Source: Trichothermofontia sp964536415
GTDB taxonomy: Bacteria > Cyanobacteriota > Cyanobacteriia > B231
Length of the DNA stretch: 12,236 nucleotides
Direction: 5' to 3'
NCBI GenBank assembly: GCA_964536415.1
Contig: CAZHXN010000105.1
Coordinates: forward strand, 1-12,236
Shown here: one piece after another, positions 6,629 to 12,236 of the stretch
Layout: every line of letters begins with the position of its first letter
Position numbering within the stretch: the first letter of the stretch is position 1
Position numbers and translations under genes: made by a program
The notes under the pieces: model-generated
Databases searched by the model: none
Told to the model about the DNA's origin: nothing
What the model saw: only the letters and a program-made list of their open reading frames with translations

Positions 6629-7726
6629 TTAAAAATCCACCCGTACATGGGCGAGGCGCTGATTCCGGCCCACGGTCAGGATAACGGAACTGGGATAGCG
6701 ATTGAGGTATTGTTCCAGGTCAGCAAAGCCACGCAGGGGACGGCCATTAAGGGCCACCAGTTGATCCCCTGGGCGCAGGCCAATGGTAGCCGCGATCGAG
6801 CCTTGTCGGACTTGTTCCACAACCAGGGTGGCTACATTCAGGACAACCCCCAAACGCGGCGGGTTCGTAGCGGCACCATAGCCTTCGCCATACCCGCCAG
6901 GATAGGCGGGAAAGTTCGGGGCTGGGGCTACCCCGGCATAGGGATTCGGGGCTGACGGTTGGCTAGGCGGCATGCTCGATCGGGGCATTGCCGATGGGGG
7001 CAGGGCGGGCGGGGCCGTCGCGATCGCCGGATTGGCAGGGATGGGACTGCTAGGTCGTCCCGTGCGGGCTTGATTGATAAACTGTTGGGCAATGAGGGCG
7101 CTCGTTGCAAACCCAATGCCCGTATTACCCCCCTGATTGGCCAGAATGGCCTTGTTCACCCCGATCAATTCTCCCTGGGAGTTGAGCAACGGTCCCCCAG
7201 AATTACCGGGATTCAGAACAGCGTCGGTTTGCAGATCGCCATTCTGGGCAATCCGACTGAGAATCCCCGTCGTGAGGGTCCCCGATAGCCCGAAGGGACT
7301 CCCGATCGCAAACACCTGTTGCCCGACTTGAATGCCCTCGCTGGCTGCTAGGCGGAGGTAGGGGAGCCGCTCATTCGTGCGCAGTTGAATCAGTGCCAGA
7401 TCATTGGCTGCATCCGTCGCGAGGACCTGACCGTTGTAGCGTTGGCCATTACCGGTTTGCACACTCACCATCCCCCCACGGGCCATGCGGACCACATGCT
7501 CATTCGTCAGGACCAAACCGTCAGGGCTGATAATACTGCCCGATCCGGTGTTATTCCCCCCGATAATGGTCACCACGGCTGGACTCGCATTCCGGTAGAC
7601 ATTGATATTGATTTGCTCATCGGCCCGGAACGTAGCCGCCAAGCTGGGGGCAGTGGCCATTACCCCATAGGTGGTATCGACGAGTAACAGGGAAGTTAGA
7701 CACAACAGAGAATGCTTTAGCTTCAT
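6629..7726 (-). CDS. HtrA/DegP-like trypsin-type serine protease with PDZ domain
   Basis: This is a secreted serine protease of the HtrA (S1C) type. From the ATG at 7726 it has 365 residues: a signal peptide (about 1-31), then a trypsin-like domain with triad H77 (TNEHVV), D109 (ANDLALI) and S176 (GNSGGPL). A Pro/Ser/Ala- and Gly/Tyr-rich linker follows (about 223-288), then one PDZ domain (about 290-365, RLGVVLNVAT start, LRPGDQLVALNGRPL). One PDZ is usual for cyanobacterial HtrA proteins. The linker is longer and more Pro-rich than I would expect. The reading frame stays open to 7837, but the added residues are polar and precede the signal peptide, so the ATG is preferred. The likely role is quality control or stress protection in the periplasm or lumen. 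It lies between nicO and a small secreted protein. Confidence 0.87.
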   Translation of the reverse strand: MKLKHSLLCLTSLLLVDTTYGVMATAPSLAATFRADEQININVYRNASPAVVTIIGGNNTGSGSIISPDGLVLTNEHVVRMARGGMVSVQTGNGQRYNGQVLATDAANDLALIQLRTNERLPYLRLAASEGIQVGQQVFAIGSPFGLSGTLTTGILSRIAQNGDLQTDAVLNPGNSGGPLLNSQGELIGVNKAILANQGGNTGIGFATSALIAQQFINQARTGRPSSPIPANPAIATAPPALPPSAMPRSSMPPSQPSAPNPYAGVAPAPNFPAYPGGYGEGYGAATNPPRLGVVLNVATLVVEQVRQGSIAATIGLRPGDQLVALNGRPLRGFADLEQYLNRYPSSVILTVGRNQRLAHVRVDF

Positions 7727-7870
7727 GGCACTATACTCAACTTCCGGTCCAGGGCGGATCGTGATCCTATCTCTTAGCCTAGAGTCTGGACGGCTGATCG
7801 CGGTCCAGGTTCCGTGCAACTTTAGAAACTGACACACTCGCCGCCCATACGGACTTCCCCCATCCCCGCT
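7727..7870 (-). promoter_or_regulatory. Leader of the protease gene with repeated GTCCAG half-sites
   Basis: This 144-base gap lies between nicO and the protease gene. CGGTCCAGG occurs at 7745-7753 and 7801-7809. The inverted hexamer CTGGAC lies between them at 7786-7791. This could be a regulator binding site upstream of the protease, but no -10/-35 pair could be assigned with confidence. Confidence 0.3.
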
Positions 7871-8842
7871 TCAAAGCACACTGCTCAGGGTTAAACCCGC
7901 CCCCACGACAATGACCACGATCGCGCTGGCGAGGGGGAGAGCGCGTTGGATCGCTCCGAGGTGCGGACCGATAGGCCCCTGATTCCCCAGGGGAACGGCG
8001 ACGCGATCGAGCCATTGATGGGCATAGATCACCAGGAGTCCCAAGCCAATCAAGACCACCGCCAGGCCAAGACTAAACACACTGACCAAAACCATGCCAT
8101 AGGCCGTTTGCTGGAGGGCGATCGCCGATAGCAGCAAGACAAGGGCAGATGGACAAGGGACCATGCCGCCGGCAATGCCCAAGGTGAGGAGCGATCGCCA
8201 GGTTACCGCTGGGGTGGCCACATCGGCAACACCAGCACCGTGGGAATCATGGGGAGGATGGTCATCAGCCTGACCGTGGGTAAGGTGAGCATGACCACGG
8301 GGATGGCCATGAGTGTGGCTGTGGGCGTGACTGTGGGCGTGACTGTGGGCATGGGCGTGATCATGCCGATGGGCGGAGGTCGTTTGCAATGCTTGCAAGC
8401 GCTGGTCTAGGAGCCAAAATCCTACCCCAAACACCATCAAGCCACTGAGGAAGCTCAGGACGGGATACAGTTGCTCTGGCAGGATGTAGTTAGCCGCCAG
8501 CAGGACAGCAAAACCCAACAGGAAAATCCCCAGGGTATGGGTTAGGGTGGTAATTACCCCCAGAAGAAGGGCCTGTTGGGGTGTTCCCCGCGTCCCCACC
8601 AGATAGGCGGCCACCATCGTTTTGCCATGCCCTGGACTCATGGCGTGGGCCATGCCAAAGAGGAAAGCAATCCCTAGCCCAAGGAGCCGAAATTGGGGGG
8701 TGAGGGTTTGGTGCACCAAGGTTTGGGTAAACGTGCCATGTCCTGGATGGGCGATCGCCGGTTGCCCGCTCACGCACAGGGCTGTTGCCAGGAAAAGGCC
8801 AATGCAGGCTTCCCAGCGGTGGTTTGGGGGTAAGTTGAGCAT
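7871..8842 (-). CDS. NicO/RcnA-family nickel/cobalt transporter
   Basis: This is a 323-residue membrane transporter of the NicO family, which moves Ni2+ or Co2+. A signal-like N-terminus (about 10-31) ends in AIA, followed by HPGHG. The first membrane unit holds the family motif HAMSPGHGKT (66-75). A cytosolic or periplasmic loop at 158-201 contains 18 histidines, largely in HAHSHAHS repeats. The second unit holds GGMVPCPSALVLLL (225-238). Further membrane segments lie at about 90-115, 127-145, 250-275 and 303-320. The His loop is encoded partly by a 12-bp in-frame DNA tandem repeat (8319-8342). It follows cbiO by 110 bases on the same strand. Import or export cannot be decided: RcnA homologues export, while NicO-like proteins next to CbiMNQO genes may import. 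The family call is firm. Confidence 0.88.
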   Translation of the reverse strand: MLNLPPNHRWEACIGLFLATALCVSGQPAIAHPGHGTFTQTLVHQTLTPQFRLLGLGIAFLFGMAHAMSPGHGKTMVAAYLVGTRGTPQQALLLGVITTLTHTLGIFLLGFAVLLAANYILPEQLYPVLSFLSGLMVFGVGFWLLDQRLQALQTTSAHRHDHAHAHSHAHSHAHSHTHGHPRGHAHLTHGQADDHPPHDSHGAGVADVATPAVTWRSLLTLGIAGGMVPCPSALVLLLSAIALQQTAYGMVLVSVFSLGLAVVLIGLGLLVIYAHQWLDRVAVPLGNQGPIGPHLGAIQRALPLASAIVVIVVGAGLTLSSVL

Positions 8843-8915
8843 GGTTTTTATTCTCTTTCCGTCAAAGTGAACCTAGCGATTTGTACGATCAATCAAGAGG
8901 CCCAACGAGATCCCA

Positions 8916-8944
8916 TGTCTGATTGTAGTGAGTCACTTGTCTGA
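8916..8944 (-). promoter_or_regulatory. Operator-like site between cbiO and nicO
   Basis: The direct repeat TGTCTGA occurs at 8916-8922 and 8938-8944, starts 22 bases apart. Between the two lies the perfect palindrome AGTGAGTCACT (8927-8937). The site stands 74-102 bases upstream of the nicO ATG, in the only sizeable gap inside the metal-transport block (8843-8952). A regulator of nicO is a plausible user, but no known consensus is recognised. Confidence 0.35.
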
Positions 8945-8952
8945 ATAGGGGC

Positions 8953-9795
8953 CTAGAAATGCTCAACTAAGGGCTGGGGAGGGCTGAGGAAAAGGCTAGG
9001 CCGATCGGCCAGGAGGCAATAGGGACGGCGATAACTGGCGGGAGCTTCCAGACAATGTTGCTCTAGAAAGGTTGTATCCGAGAGCACCTCAGCCGTGGGG
9101 GCATCCCGCACGATCTGACCCTGGTGGAGGACGATCGTGCGATCGCACAATTCCAACGCTAGATCCAGATCATGGGTGGCAATGAGTTGGGTCAGGGGCA
9201 GGCTGCGCAGGAGATCCATTAACTGCCGCCGCGATCGCGGATCAAGCTGGGCGGAGGGTTCGTCCAACACGAGGACCTGGGGGTGCATGGCCAGCACCCC
9301 TGCGATCGCGACTCGTTTTTTCTCCCCCCCTGACAGGTGATTGGGGTGGCGATCGCCATAGTGGTGGGGATCAAGGGCGACGGCGTGCATCGCCTGGTGA
9401 TAGCGATCGTCCAGCGCTGCCCCCTGGAGGCCCTGATTCAAGGGACCAAAACACACATCTTCCCGCACTGTGGGCATAAACAATTGATCATCCGGATTTT
9501 GAAACACTAGCCCCACAAAATCCCGAATCGCCTTGATATTTCCCGGTTGCATTGCATATTGACCGATGACGATCGTCCCCGTCTGCTGGGGCAAAATCCC
9601 ATTGAGATGTTGCAATAGGGTCGATTTACCGGAACCATTGGCACCCACCAGGGCAACCCGCTCCGTCGCCCGAATGTGGAGCGTAATCTGCCGCAGGGCA
9701 GGTGTGCCATCTGGGTAGGTGAAGCTGAGGTTTTGAATCGAAATCGAGTTGTGGTGCATGGGCGACCCAGAATACAGCGACTCAGGATATCGCAT
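8953..9795 (-). CDS. cbiO: CbiO, ATP-binding subunit of an ECF-type Ni/Co importer
   Basis: CbiO is the ABC ATPase of a group I energy-coupling-factor metal importer. It has 280 residues. Walker A GANGSGKS is at 51-58, the Q-loop FQNPDDQ at 98-104, signature LSGGEKKR at 154-161, Walker B VLVLDEP at 174-180, and the switch histidine H208 (ATHDLD). All catalytic parts are present. The ATG at 9795 lies 5 bases after the cbiQ stop. A second ATG at 9759 (residue 13, MHHNSISIQ) is closer to the usual family start and equally possible. It is the last gene of the tight cbiM-PDGLE-cbiQ-cbiO set and would power transport through CbiQ. Confidence 0.95.
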   Translation of the reverse strand: MRYPESLYSGSPMHHNSISIQNLSFTYPDGTPALRQITLHIRATERVALVGANGSGKSTLLQHLNGILPQQTGTIVIGQYAMQPGNIKAIRDFVGLVFQNPDDQLFMPTVREDVCFGPLNQGLQGAALDDRYHQAMHAVALDPHHYGDRHPNHLSGGEKKRVAIAGVLAMHPQVLVLDEPSAQLDPRSRRQLMDLLRSLPLTQLIATHDLDLALELCDRTIVLHQGQIVRDAPTAEVLSDTTFLEQHCLEAPASYRRPYCLLADRPSLFLSPPQPLVEHF

Positions 9796-9800
9796 CCCGA

Positions 9801-10580
9801 CTAGAAATCTAGATAAATGGCCTGTCCGAGCAAGGCCAGCCAGAGGGTGAAGGTGAGGGCCAGGATATCCCGGTGTCTCCGAATCAGGGGCTGGGTGACG
9901 ACGGGTGTTAACCCCTGATAGCCCCGTGCGATCATGGCCTGGTGGATGCGATCGCCGCGATCGACGGTGCGAATGAACAGAGACCCGATCATGTTACCCA
10001 GCACCAGCCGTTGCCAGCGGCGGTGCCCCATCAAGTTACGGGAGAGGGCCGCCCGTTTCATCGCGGCAAATTCTGCAATTAGCACTTCCAGATAACGATA
10101 CATGGACGCCAAAATCGCCACCAGCAAGGGCGGGACCTTGAGCACGAGCAACGCCTGAAGCAAGTCCGGTACGACGGTCGTTAAGGTCAGCAGGTTAAGC
10201 AACAGTAGCGACAGGAAGGCTTTCGTGGTCACACTGCCCAAGATCAACACCCCCACCGTTGTCACCTGCAACAGTCCCCACTGCCACAGCACCTCCCCCT
10301 CCGGGCGAAACACCGTCCCCAGCAAGATCACACTGACAAAGGCCGATTCGACGACTAAGCGCTTGAGCAGCACGGTAACGCTAATCCGGCTCAGCCACAA
10401 CACCCAGACAATCCCAATCCCATAAACTGCCCAGGTACCCCAGTGGCCATTGGGCGTCAGGGCGATCGCCAATAACAGCAACAACACGCACAACACCCGG
10501 GCTGGGGGCGTCAGGGAATGCCAAATCGTGGCGCGATCGCGATCGACATCCAGACGGATAACCGGAATGTGCAGCAGCAT
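9801..10580 (-). CDS. cbiQ: CbiQ, transmembrane coupling subunit of an ECF-type Ni/Co importer
   Basis: CbiQ is the EcfT-type membrane subunit that links the CbiO ATPase to the substrate-binding CbiM. It has 259 residues, with hydrophobic segments at about 27-44, 50-64, 76-91, 102-134 and 240-257. Two coupling motifs typical of EcfT proteins can be seen: AAMKRAALSR at 172-181 and AMIARGYQG at 215-223 (the AxxxARG type). The gene is tightly packed, 9 bases after the PDGLE gene and 5 before cbiO, so the genes are almost certainly co-transcribed. Confidence 0.93.
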   Translation of the reverse strand: MLLHIPVIRLDVDRDRATIWHSLTPPARVLCVLLLLLAIALTPNGHWGTWAVYGIGIVWVLWLSRISVTVLLKRLVVESAFVSVILLGTVFRPEGEVLWQWGLLQVTTVGVLILGSVTTKAFLSLLLLNLLTLTTVVPDLLQALLVLKVPPLLVAILASMYRYLEVLIAEFAAMKRAALSRNLMGHRRWQRLVLGNMIGSLFIRTVDRGDRIHQAMIARGYQGLTPVVTQPLIRRHRDILALTFTLWLALLGQAIYLDF

Positions 10581-10589
10581 CGCCCTAGC

Positions 10590-10967
10590 CTAATCCTGAG
10601 TCTCGTTGTTAGCAGGAGGAACCTCTTCCCCAGCTTCTGCCAATGTTGGGCGCATCACCAGTTTGCCAATCCCCCAGGCCAAGCCAAAGGCCGCCAGCGT
10701 CCCCGCCAAACCAGCTAGGGGCGTCGCGATCGGCTCCGGCACGCCCCGCAAGGCATATTCATCAAACAGGCGGTAGAACGGTAATTTTTGGGCTGCTGGC
10801 TCAGGGTTGGCCTTATGTTCAAACTCCAAATCCTGAGCGACGCGATCGAGGCCATCGGGATGCTGACTGGCAAAGGGAGACAGCAAAACGGCAATAATGA
10901 GTGCAATCCCTAGGCCAGTACCGATGAGGAAACGATGGGAGCGAGAAGGGTGGGTGGAATGGCTCAT
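10590..10967 (-). CDS. PDGLE-domain small membrane subunit (CbiN-like) of the Ni/Co importer
   Basis: This 125-residue protein has two membrane segments (about 14-33 and 83-103) and the family signature HPDGLDRVA at 36-44 after the first helix. This is the PDGLE domain, found as a separate protein or fused to CbiM/NikM. It is thought to take the place of CbiN, which is needed for metal loading into the M subunit. The tail (104-125) is acidic and polar. No Shine-Dalgarno precedes the ATG at 10967; instead a 30-base pyrimidine tract lies just upstream on the coding strand. It sits between cbiM and cbiQ. CbiN is used here only as a role name, since the sequence is of the PDGLE type. Confidence 0.83.
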   Translation of the reverse strand: MSHSTHPSRSHRFLIGTGLGIALIIAVLLSPFASQHPDGLDRVAQDLEFEHKANPEPAAQKLPFYRLFDEYALRGVPEPIATPLAGLAGTLAAFGLAWGIGKLVMRPTLAEAGEEVPPANNETQD

Positions 10968-10972
10968 GGGTT

Positions 10973-11002
10973 AGGAGGAAAGAGAAAAGAGAAAAGAGAA
11001 AA
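10973..11002 (-). repeat. 30-base pyrimidine tract with a 7-bp tandem repeat upstream of the PDGLE gene
   Basis: The plus strand is all purine from 10973 to 11002, with three perfect copies of AAAGAGA at 10979-10999. On the coding (minus) strand this is a 30-base run of T and C ending 5 bases before the start codon at 10967. It may affect translation initiation or vary in copy number. It is in the 92-base gap between cbiM and the PDGLE gene. Confidence 0.8.
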
Positions 11003-11059
11003 TGAGGTTTGAATACCTGGGAGGTTGGTGTTTGAGTTCTGTGGGACGGACTTATATAT

Positions 11060-11809
11060 CTATTCCACGATGCCGCTATGGGATAAGGGCACGGCTTTGC
11101 GGGGGGGACGGTAGAACAAATCGGGGCGGGTGCGCCAGATGAAGGTGACGGCGATCGCGGTGATGAGGGCTTCGCCAATGCCAATCACAATGTGCCACCC
11201 CACCATCGCCACTAGGGCCACGGACAGGGGGACAGTTCCCGATAGGCCCAATTGCAGGGCACAGATGACGGCGGCAAGGACGACGCTGGCCCAGGCGGCG
11301 ATCGCGCTGCTGATGACCATGCCCGCTAACCTATGGTAGCCAATGGCTCTGCAAAGGATTTGGAACACGTAGTAGCCGAAGAAGGTGCCAATCAGGCCCA
11401 TGTTGAAGATGTTGGCTCCCATGACCAGAATGCCGCCATCCTGGAAAAAGAGGCTCTGGACAATAAAGACGGCGGTCATCACCAGGGAACCGGCCCACGG
11501 CCCCAGCAGGACGCCGACTAGGGTGCCGCCCAACAGGTGCCCGGAGGTGCCGCCAGGGATCGGAAAGTTGATCATCTGGGCGGCGAAGATGAAGGCGGCG
11601 CAGACGCCCATCAGGGGCACCATCCGATCCTGGTAGTCGGCTTTGACTTGGCGCAGGCAAACGGCGATGAGGGCGATCGCAACAACCCAGGTCACCAGCA
11701 TCACGGGCGGATTGAGAAACCCATCGGGAATATGCAGGGCCAATGAGGGCGGGAAGATCAACCCTAATGCAACAGGCGGGGGAGTCAACAGGGGGAACAG
11801 GGATGTCAT
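11060..11809 (-). CDS. cbiM: CbiM, substrate-binding membrane subunit of the Ni/Co importer
   Basis: CbiM is the S component that binds Ni2+ or Co2+. From the ATG at 11809 it has 249 residues. In this family the metal site uses the N-terminal amine and the second-residue histidine of a MHIPDG-like start. Here LHIPDG lies at 25-30, after a hydrophobic leader with a Ser-Leu-Ala cleavage motif. Processing after A24 would place H26 at position 2 of the mature protein. Other conserved parts are GGTSGHLLGG (86-95, H91) and FFQDGG...MGANIFNMG (121-138). Seven or so hydrophobic segments follow. A TTG at 11818 in the same frame has GAGG six bases upstream and could be the true start, as could a GTG at 11812. 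Metal choice (Ni or Co) cannot be told. Confidence 0.92.
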   Translation of the reverse strand: MTSLFPLLTPPPVALGLIFPPSLALHIPDGFLNPPVMLVTWVVAIALIAVCLRQVKADYQDRMVPLMGVCAAFIFAAQMINFPIPGGTSGHLLGGTLVGVLLGPWAGSLVMTAVFIVQSLFFQDGGILVMGANIFNMGLIGTFFGYYVFQILCRAIGYHRLAGMVISSAIAAWASVVLAAVICALQLGLSGTVPLSVALVAMVGWHIVIGIGEALITAIAVTFIWRTRPDLFYRPPRKAVPLSHSGIVE

Positions 11810-11864
11810 CACAATCAAAGCTTGCCTCAGCGCACCACCTGTCAGTAAACACGCTGGTTTAGCC

Positions 11865-11887
11865 GGGGGACAATCCCCCCTCCCCCC
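11865..11887. promoter_or_regulatory. G/C-tract hairpin upstream of cbiM
   Basis: GGGGG (11865-11869) and CCCCC (11875-11879) are separated by ACAAT and can pair; a second C6 tract follows at 11882-11887. CsoR/RcnR-family nickel sensors such as InrS bind G/C tracts of this kind, so a link to metal control of cbiM is possible. No full consensus could be matched, and an attenuator or chance are alternatives. Confidence 0.25.
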
Positions 11888-12012
11888 ATTTCAGTCAGGC
11901 CAAGGCTTAAAAATTCTGGAAGGTTGCGATCGCGGGCTTGCCGGTCCGGGCCTGGGATCATCAAGAATTTACCGCCAATTCAAACGAACCGACCGGAGAA
12001 CCCAAAAGAGTT

Positions 12013-12043
12013 TGCTATACTCTCTAAAGTAAAGAAAAGTAAA
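12013..12043 (+). promoter_or_regulatory. psbD promoter candidate: extended -10 box with HLR1-like element
   Basis: An extended -10 box TGCTATACT lies at 12013-12021, and no good -35 is visible. Directly after it AAAGTAAA occurs twice with a 2-base gap (12026-12033 and 12036-12043). On the minus strand this reads TTTACTTT, two bases, TTTACTTT. This is the layout of the HLR1 site for the response regulator RpaB (paired octamers of the (G/T)TTACAWW type, 2-base gap), with one mismatch per octamer. A start site near 12028 would leave a 5' leader of about 154 bases before psbD, and the element would cover the start site, the position expected for repression. Confidence 0.5.
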
Positions 12044-12181
12044 CTCTGTTCGTAAATAGGTACATTTGCTGCTAGTCGCTCGTTGCTTATGGCTAGTGGC
12101 GATCGCGGCAAGTGACCGATCGAGCCTTGGCTCAGCAGAGTTGCCGCTTGTCGTTATACATAAACCCTGGAGATAAGCGCA

Positions 12182-12236
12182 ATGACCATCGCAGTGGGTC
12201 GTGCGAGTGCCAGTCGGGGATGGTTTGACGTTCTCG
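12182..12236 (+). CDS. psbD: Photosystem II D2 protein PsbD (5' end only, cut by window edge)
   Basis: The 18 complete codons read MTIAVGRASASRGWFDVL, matching the highly conserved N-terminus of the D2 reaction-centre protein (MTIAVGR, then RGWFDVLDDW in the full protein). D2 binds the reaction-centre chlorophylls, pheophytin and plastoquinone QA with D1. A GGAG Shine-Dalgarno is at 12169-12172, nine bases before the ATG. A TATACA at 12155-12160 is another possible -10, but it would leave almost no leader. The remaining ~330 codons lie outside the window. cbiM is divergent, with 372 bases between the two start codons. Confidence 0.95.
   Translation, partial: MTIAVGRASASRGWFDVL

Noticed and set aside
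11643..12032. A 129-codon plus-strand open frame between cbiM and psbD
   Set aside because: Its first half is antisense to cbiM and its second half crosses the regulatory region; the composition is not protein-like.
12127..12160. TTGGCT / TATACA as the psbD promoter
   Set aside because: Spacing between the boxes is about 22 bases and the leader would be only about 15 bases. The extended -10 at 12013-12021 is the better candidate.
11819..12181. Cobalamin riboswitch upstream of cbiM
   Set aside because: No B12 box or matching core was seen on the minus strand. A GCCACTAG near 12100 is only a partial match and lacks the other conserved parts. A covariance-model search would settle it.

Overview
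This 12.2 kb window looks like chromosomal DNA from a cyanobacterium. The right edge carries the first 18 codons of psbD (photosystem II D2 protein). The octamer GCGATCGC (HIP1, the highly iterated palindrome of many cyanobacteria) occurs about 25 times, far above chance. The protein families also fit: a cyanobacterial-type DUF3084 protein, MinC/MinD/MinE, and a PDGLE-type Ni/Co importer. No species is claimed.

Layout. (1) Positions 1-4771, plus strand: a coiled-coil DUF3084 membrane protein followed by minC, minD and minE, the division-site placement module. minE is odd, with a normal ~86-residue core followed by a ~192-residue acidic Pro/Ala/Glu-rich tail. (2) Positions 4811-5515, minus strand: a cytochrome b561-like membrane protein, convergent with minE. 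(3) Positions 5516-6095: a spacer holding a frameshifted fragment of a C5 cytosine DNA methyltransferase and several perfect short tandem duplications. (4) Positions 6096-7726, minus strand: a small secreted two-cysteine protein and an HtrA-like trypsin/PDZ serine protease. (5) Positions 7871-11809, minus strand: a metal-uptake block. It consists of the four-gene ECF-type importer cbiM-PDGLE(cbiN-like)-cbiQ-cbiO, then a NicO/RcnA-family Ni/Co transporter with an 18-histidine loop. (6) Positions 11810-12181: a divergent regulatory region between cbiM and psbD. It contains an extended -10 box and a paired-octamer element resembling the RpaB/HLR1 high-light site.

How the parts work together. MinC, MinD and MinE would confine FtsZ to mid-cell. 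CbiM/PDGLE/CbiQ/CbiO would import Ni2+ or Co2+ using ATP, and NicO would move the same metals as a secondary transporter. The HtrA-like protease and its small secreted neighbour probably act outside the cytoplasm. Nothing here amounts to a proven new system. The points most worth following are the MinE tail, the HLR1-like element, the operator-like site upstream of nicO, the methyltransferase fragment, and the repeated occurrence of short perfect tandem duplications in spacers. No tRNA, rRNA, CRISPR array, insertion sequence or B12 riboswitch was recognised.
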